From: an uncultured Lachnospiraceae bacterium
Lineage (GTDB): Bacteria > Bacillota > Clostridia > Lachnospirales > Lachnospiraceae
NCBI GenBank assembly: GCA_900320345.1
Contig: ONRZ01000002.1
Coordinates: 14,944-78,943 of the forward strand
Direction of reading: 5' to 3'
DNA length: 64,000 nt
Under the pieces are notes generated by a model. That model saw only the letters and a program-made list of their open reading frames with translations. It had not been told where the DNA came from and searched no databases. Positions 37,374 through 44,719 of this stretch are shown here, in pieces (the first letter of the stretch is position 1; every line of letters starts with the position of its first letter). The position numbers and the translations under genes are program-made.

Positions 37374-38275
37374 TAAAGATAGAAAATGTAAGCAAGGCAT
37401 TTGATGATATCAAAGCAGTTGACAGGGTGAGTGTTGAAATAAACGAGAAGATAGTATTTGGTCTGCTCGGGACAAACGGAGCGGGCAAGAGTACCTTGCT
37501 CAGGATGGCAGCAGGCGTTTTGAAGCCTGACAGCGGTACCATAACCGTTGATGATAAGAAGGTGTATGACAATCCGGCAGCGAAGAGGAATATTTATTTT
37601 GTTTCGGATACGCCGTATTTTTTCCCGAATGCCACACCGGAGGATATGGAGAAATATCTTATCAATCAGTATCCGGATTTTGCTTCGCTTAAATTCGCAA
37701 GATATCTTAAGAGCTTCTCCCTTGAGTATGACAGGAAGATAAATACATATTCAAAGGGGATGAAGAGGCAGCTTGCACTGCTGCTCGGTATATGCTCGGG
37801 CACCAAATATCTTTTCTGTGATGAGTCGTTTGACGGGCTCGATCCCGTAATGCGCCAGGGTATCAAGAGCATATTTGCAAAAGAGATGGATGAACGTGGC
37901 CTCACACCGGTGATCGCGAGCCATAATCTGAGGGAGCTTGAGGATATCTGCGATCATGTCGGGCTTCTTCATCGCGGCGGTGTCCTGCTCTCCAAGGATC
38001 TTGATGATCTTAAGCTCAATATACAGAGGGTGCAGTGCGTATTTGCATCGGAAGAAGATGAGAAGAAGCTTGAGGAGAAGATAGACATGGTCAAGGAAGA
38101 GACAAGCGGATCTCTCCGGACATATACCATAAGGGGTACAAGGGAAGATACACAGAAGCTGTTTGGAGAAGTGAATACGATATTTTATGAGATACTTCCT
38201 TTGTCTCTTGAAGAAATATTCATAAGTGAAACGGAGGTGGCTGGTTATGACATCAAAAAGCTCATTATGGGTTAG
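37370..38275 (+). CDS. ABC transporter ATP-binding protein (YtrB-like)
   Basis: A 301-residue ATPase. Walker A GTNGAGKST lies at ~35-43, signature YSKGMKRQLALLLG near 125, Walker B LFCDESFDGLDP near 147. The signature is YSKGM rather than LSGGQ, as in YtrB/CcmA-type exporters. Overlaps gntR and is followed by the split permease. Confidence 0.93.
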   Translation: MIKIENVSKAFDDIKAVDRVSVEINEKIVFGLLGTNGAGKSTLLRMAAGVLKPDSGTITVDDKKVYDNPAAKRNIYFVSDTPYFFPNATPEDMEKYLINQYPDFASLKFARYLKSFSLEYDRKINTYSKGMKRQLALLLGICSGTKYLFCDESFDGLDPVMRQGIKSIFAKEMDERGLTPVIASHNLRELEDICDHVGLLHRGGVLLSKDLDDLKLNIQRVQCVFASEEDEKKLEEKIDMVKEETSGSLRTYTIRGTREDTQKLFGEVNTIFYEILPLSLEEIFISETEVAGYDIKKLIMG

Positions 38276-38555
38276 CCTCATGCAGAATGATAAGAGAAGG
38301 CTCTGGCAGTGGTGCCTTATGGTACTTCTGTTCGTAGTCTTGCCTGTTCTTGTATTCCTTATACTTATAATGTCGATAAATGAATCGCAGTACATGATGA
38401 ATTACGGATCGAAGGCATATGAGCAGATAAGACAGGACGTACACAGGTACGCAACAGTATTTATAGGCGCTTCGGGCGGGCTTAAGCCTGTGATCGTAAC
38501 GATCGGTGCGGCACTTACCGCTTTGGGAGGTTTTTCGTATATCAATGACGGGTGA
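38247..38555 (+). CDS. ABC permease, N-terminal piece of an apparently frameshifted gene
   Basis: A 102-residue product with one clear membrane helix (MVLLFVVLPVLVFLILIM) and a second hydrophobic segment at its end. GGAGGT precedes ATG 38247. It stops at TGA exactly where the next frame begins (GTGA), and the protein motif reads smoothly from GGFSYIND into VKLDFYESMP of the next frame. In related YtrC/D-type permeases this region is continuous, so one missing base near 38549 is the simplest explanation. Confidence 0.7.
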   Translation: MTSKSSLWVSLMQNDKRRLWQWCLMVLLFVVLPVLVFLILIMSINESQYMMNYGSKAYEQIRQDVHRYATVFIGASGGLKPVIVTIGAALTALGGFSYINDG

Positions 38556-40462
38556 AGCTCGATTTTTACGAGAGCATGCCTCAGAAGAAGAGCAGCAGGT
38601 TTTTCGTTATCTGGTTTAACGGCATCGTAATGTTTGTGCTCACCTATGTGATCGGTATGCTGCTTGGCTTTGCGGTGCTTACGGTGAGCGGATACGGCGA
38701 TCTGTATACGATGAATGAAGCGCTCCGTGATCTTGGAAGTGTCATGCTGTATTATCTCGGAGTATATCATCTGTTCATACTGTCCATGATGATAACGGGA
38801 ACGGTCTTTGCGGGTATATGTGCCTTTGCCGTGCTGTCTTCGTATGAAGCTATAATAAGGCTTATGATATCAGCGTTTAAAGGTATTTTCTTCAGATATA
38901 ACTATACGCTTAATGAGTTCCTTGTACCTGTTGTTTCGCCTTATGGACTGTTTATCAGGGTGATCTCCGAGACAGACAGGACAAACGGTGATCCCTCAAA
39001 GTATTTGATGATGCTGGGTGTGTTCGATCTTGCGCTGCTCCTTGTGTCCCTGCTCGTATATATGAAACGTCCAAGGGAAAAGGCAGGCAGGACACTCGTG
39101 TTCAAATGGATGGCCGAGCCGCTTAAGATACTTATGGCAGTCCCGGCTGTTACGGCAGCAGGTCTTATAACTGCACAGACAATGAACGCAAACGGGTTAT
39201 TAAATGTCCGAAATATGGTACTTATCAGCGTTATCATTCTTATCGCATCGATCATAGTATGTGCACTTATCCAGGGTGTGTTTGAACTGGATATAAGACA
39301 GGCATTTAAGAAAAAGCTGCAGTGGATCGTATGTACTGTTCTTGCCCTTGTGATCTTCTTCGGATTCAAGCAGGATATTCTCGGGATAGACAGGTATGTG
39401 CCGGATCCGTCCGAGGTCGCTTCGGCGGTATTTGCCCCGGAAGGGTATGACGGTTTATGGGGCGGCAGGATCGGTGCGGATCTTAAGTACATGGATATGG
39501 TTGATTTTTACAGGGAAAATATGTATCTGACAGATGCGGAAAGCATCTGTGAGCTTGCCAGGCTGTCGATGGAAAAATGCGACGAGGCATGGGATAATGC
39601 AAACGATGATCCGGATACGTTCTACCAGTCCGATGAGAGCAGTATGTTTTCACAGGCCATTTTGTTATACAGGATGAAGAACGGACGTCTGATCGCAAGA
39701 GAGTTAAGTATACCGGTAAAGGATGATAAGGCAGCGGAGCTTGTTGATAAAATAATGTCGACACAGGAATTTGTCCGTGGATACTATTCTGTTGAGGTGT
39801 ATGATGCGGATACCGCGATCTCACAGACTCAGACGATGCATCTTGAAGCAAGGTATACCGACGGAGTACATGACAGGAGACTGGACAGGGATGAACTTAT
39901 CGAGCTTATAGGAATGTATAAGAAGGATATGGAGACCTTCAGCTATAAGGAAAGGATAGACTTATTACCCGCGGGTTATATAAGGTATTCGATATCGACG
40001 GAAGACAGCCGGTTCTATGGCCCGATGCAGGAAGAGTCGCTCGTGGTTTACCCGTGCATGAGAAACTGCATTAAATATATCAATGACAAGGGTTATTCGC
40101 TTGATGATTTTTCACTTTATGATGAGGCGGAAGCTGTGGTTATAACGAATCCGCATTATGATGAACAGAATGAGTATATGAAGGAAGAGGGGCTTGATTA
40201 TCTGCCTGAAGAACTGCAGGAGCGCTTCGTAAAGACCAGGGAATACAACGGAACAGATCTTAAGGAACTTGAAGCTTTCCTGTATCCCGGGGATATGGGG
40301 ATGTACCGCTGGGACGGCGGCAAGGATTTTGACGTTTCCTATGAGGTACAGATAGTTTACAGGCGCGGCGGTGAAAAGGCAAAACGATACGGTGATTTCA
40401 ACTACTATTATTTCGTGAAGGGTGAAGTGCCGGAAAATGTTGTAAAAGATCTGGCTCTGTAA
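38552..40462 (+). CDS. ABC permease, C-terminal piece with large extracytoplasmic domain
   Basis: A 636-residue continuation beginning with GTG and the sequence VKLDFYESMP. About six hydrophobic helices occur in residues 15-270, followed by a ~360-residue soluble, mostly acidic domain that should lie outside the membrane. No ribosome binding site lies at proper distance from the GTG (nearest GGGAGG is ~21 bp away). Either translation is coupled to the upstream frame or the gene is broken by a one-base deletion. Partner of the ATPase at 37370. Confidence 0.75.
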   Translation: MKLDFYESMPQKKSSRFFVIWFNGIVMFVLTYVIGMLLGFAVLTVSGYGDLYTMNEALRDLGSVMLYYLGVYHLFILSMMITGTVFAGICAFAVLSSYEAIIRLMISAFKGIFFRYNYTLNEFLVPVVSPYGLFIRVISETDRTNGDPSKYLMMLGVFDLALLLVSLLVYMKRPREKAGRTLVFKWMAEPLKILMAVPAVTAAGLITAQTMNANGLLNVRNMVLISVIILIASIIVCALIQGVFELDIRQAFKKKLQWIVCTVLALVIFFGFKQDILGIDRYVPDPSEVASAVFAPEGYDGLWGGRIGADLKYMDMVDFYRENMYLTDAESICELARLSMEKCDEAWDNANDDPDTFYQSDESSMFSQAILLYRMKNGRLIARELSIPVKDDKAAELVDKIMSTQEFVRGYYSVEVYDADTAISQTQTMHLEARYTDGVHDRRLDRDELIELIGMYKKDMETFSYKERIDLLPAGYIRYSISTEDSRFYGPMQEESLVVYPCMRNCIKYINDKGYSLDDFSLYDEAEAVVITNPHYDEQNEYMKEEGLDYLPEELQERFVKTREYNGTDLKELEAFLYPGDMGMYRWDGGKDFDVSYEVQIVYRRGGEKAKRYGDFNYYYFVKGEVPENVVKDLAL

Positions 40463-40565
40463 AATATGACAAAAGGTATAGAGAATAAAATGAACAAAGA
40501 TCAAAGATCAATATTCTAATGCTTGTGATTGATAAAGAGGATGGACATGCCGTTGGTACGTATGT

Positions 40566-40697
40566 TATAAGAAAGTAGGATTTCATGACACGGAGATCGT
40601 TAAGAAAGACCCATGGAATGTAGTGGAGATGGAGATACTGAGGGAAGAATGGGAAATAATTGTATTTCAGGATAAGAAATTATTGGGGGATCAATAA
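40566..40697 (+). pseudogene. GNAT acetyltransferase C-terminal fragment
   Basis: A 43-codon open piece reading YKKVGFHDTEIVKKDPWNVV, typical of the last part of a GNAT acetyltransferase (the VGF followed by the final strand). No start codon lies in frame. A preceding piece in another frame (VIDKEDGHAVGTYV) may be the eroded middle of the same gene. Confidence 0.5.
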
Positions 40698-40994
40698 TCT
40701 GATGGTAGAGATTATTTTTTCAGATTTTTATAGAACAATTTTATTATGCATGCAACAATAATTGTTTTTACTTTGAAAGTTCTCCAAATGATCAACTGTT
40801 TCTTGATTTTTGAATACATTGTTGCCATTTTTCGATTTCTTACGTATAACTATATAGAGAGCGGTATTGAAGCTTCCTGACCGGATCGCTCAGCAGGAAG
40901 TGATTCAGAATTGCCTCATCGATGCGATCATTACGGAAATGTACCCGGTGCTATTAAAAAATCATTATCAGCTTATATGGAGGAACGGTAAATA
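40698..40994. other. Gap with two weak protein-like remnants
   Basis: On the minus strand 40728-40897 an open piece ends in NNYCCMHNKIVL, which faintly recalls the HxK motif of phospholipase-D-type nucleases. On the plus strand ~40857-40992 an open piece containing KLPDRIAQQEVIQ faintly recalls reverse-transcriptase palm segments. Neither has a convincing start, and both are speculative. Confidence 0.25.
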
Positions 40995-41162
40995 ATGAAA
41001 CTGATCGGTGATCTGAAGGAAAAAGTAGAAAATGCAAAGACAAAGGAAGAAGCAAGGGATACCATAAAAGAGGCAGGGATGCTCCTTGATGATGAAGAAC
41101 TGGACAAAGTATCCGGAGGCGGGGAATTTACTGCGTATAATCCTAATGACCGGCCAAGGTAA
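40995..41162 (+). CDS. Double-glycine leader peptide (bacteriocin/RiPP-like precursor)
   Basis: A 55-residue peptide. The N-terminal part is a charged helix, followed by LLDDEELDKVSGG at 30-42, a textbook double-glycine leader for C39-peptidase ABC exporters. The 13 residues after GG (GEFTAYNPNDRPR) would be a very short mature peptide. GGAGG lies 11 bp upstream of the ATG. No C39 transporter or modification enzyme is in the window. Confidence 0.62.
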   Translation: MKLIGDLKEKVENAKTKEEARDTIKEAGMLLDDEELDKVSGGGEFTAYNPNDRPR

Positions 41163-41277
41163 AACAGGTCAACGTAAAGTCAGCTCAGGACAGGGAAAAT
41201 CGCCTTTGGAGATTTCATTTCCCAGGCTTTTCCCTGCATTGTAAAACCCGGCGTATGCACGTTTTTAATCTTCACAG
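41163..41277 (-). pseudogene. Possible nuclease-toxin fragment (minus strand)
   Basis: On the minus strand, about 41180-41315, an open piece encodes FLESGYDIELIPP and then GKAWEMKSPKA. The GxxWEMKSP pattern resembles the E-x-K core of CdiA-type and phage-associated PD-(D/E)xK toxin nucleases. It is cut off at both ends, so only a relic. The family link is tentative. Confidence 0.3.
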
Positions 41278-41592
41278 GTGGAATCAATTCGATATCATAT
41301 CCACTTTCAAGAAATATCTTTAGGCCAGACACCGGCGAACTTTTCACCCGGAGTGTTTGCCATGATCCGGACACTTTCGGAGAATGTGATCATGCCAATA
41401 GCAGGAATCATCCTGACATTCATTGCCTGTTATGAGCTGATTCAGCTGGTCATCAGCCGTAATAATCTGGCGCATTTCGAGACCTGGATATTCTTCAAGT
41501 GGGTTTTCAAAACATTCATTGCAGTTAATATTGTGGATTATAACAAATGTATTTCATGTGGATCGCGTAACATTGTTGAATTGAAGTGTTGA
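41278..41592 (+). pseudogene. Fragment of a VirB6/TrbL-like conjugal transfer protein (Tn1549-type, CD1112 family)
   Basis: Codons 15-86 (about 41320-41535) give a membrane protein segment with GQTPANFSPGVFAMIRTLSE and CYELIQLVISRNNLAHFETW, which I recognise from the TrbL-like protein of Tn1549/CTn-type integrative elements. The native N terminus and the remaining helices are missing, and the last ~18 codons are unrelated. It marks the remains of a conjugative element. Confidence 0.62.
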
Positions 41593-41727
41593 TAGTTATC
41601 CATGTTTGAGTAACTAATGCATATAATACTATTGAGTTGGTGTGAAAGAATACGGGATTTGATATAGATTCATGAGATTTTGATAAAGCTATGAGCAAAA
41701 AAGATTGGTTTTTGGAGAAAAAAGAAG
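41593..41727. other. Short AT-rich gap
   Basis: Contains a TATAAT at about 41626 without a matching -35 and no recognisable gene. Confidence 0.4.
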
Positions 41728-42322
41728 TTGAATTATGGTATTTTAGATATGGAGATGACTTGCGATGGAAGACGCGAGGGAGATAAATTCATTGATGACG
41801 GAAGAATGTCACGCTACCAACGGGAGATAATTTCCGTTGGATTTATTGTAGTTGATGATAAATAATAATATAAAGAACAGATATTCAACTAATATAAGGC
41901 CAATACACAAGCCGATACTGACGGATTATTGTAAAGAACTTACTGGAATAACTCAAGCTGATGTGGATCATGGAAAAAAGAGTAATAATGCATTTCGAGA
42001 TTTGAAGGATCTTTGTGATAGGTATTCGATTGATTATGTTTTCGTATTTGGAGATTTTGATGAAGTGGCAATCAAAGCAACTGCTAAGTGGAACAAGAAG
42101 GCAAAGGAAAAGACAGAAAATCTTTTTGTGATTAAAAGTAAAATTGTTGACGTAAGACCAGCTATTATTAATGCAATGGGAGGACAGTATAAAGGTATGG
42201 GCTTGTCTAAAGTTGCAGATGAGTTAGGAATAAAGAAAAAGGGCGATCATCATGATGCGATTGATGATGCAATGTTGTTATTTAGAGTGTGCAAAAAACT
42301 GGATATACAAATGATGGATTAA
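41728..42322 (+). pseudogene. Frameshifted DEDDh 3'-5' exonuclease (DnaQ/KapD-like)
   Basis: The N-terminal frame (TTG 41728 to TAA 41865) reads NYGILDMEMTCDGRR and YQREIISVGFIVVDD, the ExoI motif with the catalytic DxE. The second frame from about 41852 to 42322 continues with KPILTDYCKELTGITQADVD (ExoII region) and HHDAIDDAMLL (ExoIII with catalytic His and Asp). A one-base shift in the AT-rich run near 41860 separates them. All active-site motifs survive, so the break may be recent. Confidence 0.72.
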
Positions 42323-42357
42323 TATAGAGCATCTCTTTTCGGAGGGAGGATTATAAT

Positions 42358-42579
42358 ATGCAAAACATGGAACATAATAGGTTATCAGATGATGAGCTGG
42401 AAAATATTAATGGCGGAACCGGGTATGCACCTACCAGTACGGAAGCTTCAATGATCTTTGAAGGTGTATGTCCCGAATGCTATAAGAGGAGCGGGGGCAC
42501 TGAACTTGGTGAGCTTATTGAGCGAGGTGGCGCTTATACGTGCGTGCGATGTGGATCTATTTCATCAATTTTAAGTTGA
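42358..42579 (+). CDS. Double-glycine leader peptide with zinc-ribbon tail (1)
   Basis: A 73-residue protein with a strong GGAGGGAGG site. The leader RLSDDELENINGG ends at residue 20. The remainder carries CPEC and CVRCG about 34 residues apart, a zinc-ribbon spacing, with glycines between. Residues after the leader would be a ~53-residue secreted mini zinc finger if processed. Close relative of the peptide at 42852. A terminator follows at 42605. Confidence 0.68.
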   Translation: MQNMEHNRLSDDELENINGGTGYAPTSTEASMIFEGVCPECYKRSGGTELGELIERGGAYTCVRCGSISSILS

Positions 42580-42604
42580 CGAACGAATTCTATCATATTA
42601 CTTA

Positions 42605-42634
42605 AGTATCTACTTACGGGTAGGTGCTTTTTTT
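42605..42634 (+). terminator. Intrinsic terminator after the first zinc-ribbon peptide gene
   Basis: A 9-bp stem AGTATCTAC/GTAGGTGCT (two G-U pairs) followed by a run of seven T, 26 bp after the stop codon. Confidence 0.8.
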
Positions 42635-42851
42635 CCTGCTTTTTAAGGAGATTAAAAACTTATGGCAAATATAAAATAGCGAACTTTTTACACAGGAAGA
42701 ATTTGATGTTTTCTGATAAGACTGGTGGTATAATCGGACTAGGATGGGCATTAGCTCAACCATGACAGCCTCGTCTAGAAGCTGATTATTCCAGTTTAAC
42801 TAAGTTTCGGCGATACAATAAATTCAGATGCCCCAAAAAGGAGGAGATAGC
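42635..42851. other. Gap between the two zinc-ribbon peptide genes
   Basis: Holds a TATAAT-like box (GGTATAATC at about 42729) that could start transcription of the second peptide gene, and no recognisable coding sequence. Confidence 0.4.
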
Positions 42852-43031
42852 ATGGAGAACAAAAATAATTTAACAGATGATCAGATTGAAAAAGTCAATG
42901 GTGGTGATGGCAATGATGAGGAGATACAACGTCGAAAATGTCCGAAATGCGGTTCCACGAATGTTGGTGTCCATGTTGAGGGTGGTATGATATGTGGATT
43001 CCATTGCTTTAATTGTGGCTATGAATGGTAA
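42852..43031 (+). CDS. Double-glycine leader peptide with zinc-ribbon tail (2)
   Basis: A 59-residue protein starting at ATG 42852 after AGGAGG. Leader NNLTDDQIEKVNGG ends at residue 18. The tail has CPKCGSTNVGVHVEGG followed by CFNCGYEW, a compact zinc ribbon. Shares the leader pattern D-D-x-(L/I)-x-x-(I/V)-N-G-G with its neighbour at 42358. Function unknown; a secreted metal-binding peptide is inference. Confidence 0.68.
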   Translation: MENKNNLTDDQIEKVNGGDGNDEEIQRRKCPKCGSTNVGVHVEGGMICGFHCFNCGYEW

Positions 43032-43510
43032 CCTACCCTTATGCTCATAATCAAGAACTGCTAAACAGATTTGATTTGAAAGAGTATTAGGCAAGCTATT
43101 TACAGAACCGAACAAACATTCTATAATATCTCGGCAAGAAAGATATGACAGCATAAGTGTTGTTTTATAAGTTATCTGCTATATAGATAAGGGAGTATAT
43201 GATCAGTTAGATAAAGATACGCGAGAAAGAATACCTAATACATTATCTCTACGAACAGCTAGTTTATCAAGAGAATTTGCAAACGAAATTTCAATGATTC
43301 ACAAAATTCATATCTTTCCACTTAGGCTATTTTCGGGTATTGTTGACACGGAATTAATACTTGAAGGTGAGGAATACGGAGAAATTAGCAATGCGTGCAA
43401 GTTTATTTGGGGAAATAATTAGTCTGCATTTACTGAAGGCTGCTACTGATGGACAGATATTAGAGATTGAAAGTGATAGTATTATTGAGGGTCAAGTTAA
43501 TCAGTTTAAT
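43032..43510. other. Gap with a broken gene of unknown family
   Basis: A plus-strand open piece without start codon (43171-43422, containing RIPNTLSLRTASLSREFANE) is followed in the next frame by 43391-43537 (MRASLFGEIISLHLLKAATD), together resembling one frameshifted protein tail. I do not recognise the family. Confidence 0.4.
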
Positions 43511-43538
43511 TTGACAATAGCCCTAAAACTGCTATAAT
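43511..43538 (+). promoter_or_regulatory. Promoter of the antisense RNA
   Basis: Perfect TTGACA (43511-43516), 16-bp spacer, perfect TATAAT (43533-43538). It drives plus-strand transcription into the 3' end of the toxin gene. Confidence 0.8.
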
Positions 43539-43544
43539 AAAGAT

Positions 43545-43634
43545 ACAAAGGAGCTACCGGAAGACGGTTAGCCCGAATTTAAACAATCGTTAAAACGACT
43601 GCCGAGGTCTCGTAAACTAACGGCGGTCGTTTTT
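43545..43634 (+). ncRNA. Candidate antitoxin RNA of a type I toxin-antitoxin pair
   Basis: A ~90-nt RNA is predicted from the promoter at 43511-43538 to a terminator whose arms AACGACTGCCG (43594-43604) and CGGCGGTCGTT (43621-43631) are followed by TTT. The RNA overlaps the 3' end of the convergent toxin mRNA, including its last codons, as in the TxpA/RatA arrangement of Bacillus. No protein-coding frame lies in it. Confidence 0.7.
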
Positions 43635-43825
43635 ACTGTGTTCGATATATCTTCCTACAGCAACTCCGGCTGTGAAGATTGTAATTGAAGCAGCAATAGC
43701 GCCTAAAATCTCCAAAGTCATCATTGCAGAAGCCCTCCTTTCAAAGTATTCCCTTGCGGGTTTCTATGATAAACGGAGGGTCCAGTCCCTCCGGAGAGGG
43801 CTAACCGCCTTGTCTTGGTAACTCC
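43550..43825. repeat. Inverted repeat of the toxin and antitoxin 5' leaders
   Basis: The 5' end of the antisense RNA (43550-43574) and that of the toxin mRNA (43825-43798, minus) share GGAG(C/T)TACC and CGGTTAGCCC with similar spacing. The two RNAs therefore begin with near-identical rather than complementary leaders. Confidence 0.7.
43617..43724 (-). CDS. Small hydrophobic toxin (holin-like, type I TA)
   Basis: A 35-residue protein: a membrane helix (LGAIAASITIFTAGVAVGRY) followed by a basic tail (KNDRR), the pattern of holin-like type I toxins. GGAGGG precedes the start; two ATG codons are adjacent. A strong promoter lies upstream on the same strand, and an antisense RNA is convergent. Absent from most gene calls because of its size. 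Confidence 0.75.
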   Translation of the reverse strand: MMTLEILGAIAASITIFTAGVAVGRYIEHSKNDRR

Positions 43826-43836
43826 CTTGCGCAGAT

Positions 43837-43865
43837 ATTATAGCGCTACGAACACCTGTTTGCAA
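43837..43865 (-). promoter_or_regulatory. Promoter of the small toxin gene
   Basis: On the minus strand TTGCAA (43865-43860), 17-bp spacer and TATAAT (43842-43837). It lies ~113 bp upstream of the toxin start, leaving a long structured leader that contains GGAGGG-CCCTCC-type stems able to hide the ribosome binding site. Confidence 0.75.
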
Positions 43866-44000
43866 TGATATAATACCGGATAAAGATATACATATATTAC
43901 AGTCTTTGTTTTTTTATGGTTTCGAGTGAAGATATATCAGCCAACTCATAGAAGAAAGCTTCGATCAGGTCGGGAGTGAGCTTTGAACATTGAGTTTTAC
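43866..44000. other. Gap downstream of the integrase fragment
   Basis: On the minus strand an open piece (LTPDLIEAFFYELADISS) in a different frame from the integrase start may be a further recombinase remnant. Nothing else is seen. Confidence 0.3.
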
Positions 44001-44093
44001 CTAGTGTTCGTTGTTTTTAAGCGTACGCAGGCGCCAATAATCTGATCCGTTTTTAGTTATCCTTGAGAAACAACCTTCACCGTTAGCTCTCAT
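44001..44093 (-). pseudogene. Truncated tyrosine-recombinase (integrase) N terminus
   Basis: A 30-codon frame starting after AGGAGG, reading MRANGEGCFSRITKNGSDYW, the typical start of a phage/ICE integrase (arm-binding domain). It stops early and no catalytic domain follows. It reads away from tRNA-Thr, whose 3' end is 106 bp away, so it probably belonged to an element integrated there. Confidence 0.6.
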
Positions 44094-44131
44094 GATATAT
44101 CCTCCTATATAGTGATTATATCATGAAAGTA

Positions 44132-44190
44132 GAAAAAAAATCCCCCTATTAGGGGGAAAATTAAGGGGAACACTTTGAAGCGTTCCCCTT
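44132..44190 (-). terminator. Tandem terminators of tRNA-Thr
   Basis: Reading the minus strand, a 9-bp stem AAGGGGAAC/GTTCCCCTT (44190-44163) followed by AATTTT is succeeded by a CCCCCT/AGGGGG hairpin (44157-44141) with eight T. Confidence 0.85.
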
Positions 44191-44198
44191 AAATCCAG

Positions 44199-44271
<73 letters not shown>

Positions 44272-44288
44272 AAAATAAGCACTAAGTT

Positions 44289-44317
44289 AGTATATCGGTA
44301 ATATTGTCTGTAGTCAA
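44289..44317 (-). promoter_or_regulatory. Promoter of tRNA-Thr
   Basis: TTGACT (44317-44312), 17-bp spacer, TATACT (44294-44289) on the minus strand, about 18 bp before the tRNA. Confidence 0.78.
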
Positions 44318-44541
44318 CTGTTTTTTATTTTTTATGCGGGATTTTGTTTCGGATCTTCAATTCTATCAGATCTTTTTTGAGCATTTCCGTGATGCGACAG
44401 CCGGGAGAGTTGATGTCACCTGATATATTTGATGCGACAGAATAAAACAATATCGAAAGAAATCCTTGGATTTAATTACAAAATTTTCATATCAAATTTT
44501 GTGACTAAGTAACAAAAAGTTAACAAAATTGATTTTTGCTA
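44318..44541. other. Non-coding stretch before the secretion operon
   Basis: Contains a direct repeat GATGCGACAG (44391-44400 and 44431-44440), a dyad with arms ACAAAATTT/AAATTTTGT (44478-44502), and on the minus strand an open tail (ITEMLKKDLIELKIRNKIPH) that may be a gene relic. No intact gene. Confidence 0.5.
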
Positions 44542-44570
44542 TTGTAATTCATTTTACGACGTGCTATATT
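44542..44570 (+). promoter_or_regulatory. Probable promoter of the type VII secretion operon
   Basis: TTGTAA (44542-44547), 17-bp spacer, TATATT (44565-44570), 150 bp before essC. The dyad at 44478-44502 lies just upstream and could be a regulator site. Confidence 0.5.
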
Positions 44571-44668
44571 TCAAATCACGAATTGACAAACAGATTTTTC
44601 GAGTCTGCTCATATTCAGTTCAATTCAGGTCGCTAAGACCGGATTTAATTCAAAATTGATCAACATTT

Positions 44669-44715
44669 AAAAACAGGACAATCAAAAAACAGGATTAATC
44701 AAATAACAGGATCAC
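44669..44715 (+). repeat. Three short direct repeats directly before essC
   Basis: AACAGGA occurs three times at 15-17 bp spacing, twice followed by an AATCAA stretch; the last copy supplies the AGGA that serves as ribosome binding site for essC. They may have arisen by slippage or act in translation control. Confidence 0.6.
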
Positions 44716-44719
44716 AAAC

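Larger units (their letters stand above)
40463..44198. mobile_element. Degraded mobile-element island adjoining tRNA-Thr
   Basis: A 3.7-kb AT-rich stretch between the ABC operon and tRNA-Thr, densely filled with broken gene pieces: acetyltransferase tail, conjugation-protein fragment, frameshifted exonuclease, integrase N terminus. Small intact genes (double-glycine peptides, type I toxin) are interspersed. The integrase fragment begins ~105 bp from the 3' end of the tRNA, a common attachment site. I did not find a second copy of the tRNA 3' end at the other edge, so boundaries are approximate. Confidence 0.55.

Noticed and set aside
40857..40992. Reverse-transcriptase fragment
   Set aside because: Only one short stretch (LPDRIAQQ) is suggestive; no catalytic YxDD motif nearby, so it is not listed as a gene.
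44391..44440. CRISPR-like repeat (GATGCGACAG twice)
   Set aside because: Only two 10-bp copies without regular spacers; more likely chance or a binding site.
44337..44479. A minus-strand gene tail before the secretion operon
   Set aside because: Open for ~45 codons but without a start or a recognisable family; mentioned only within the gap description.
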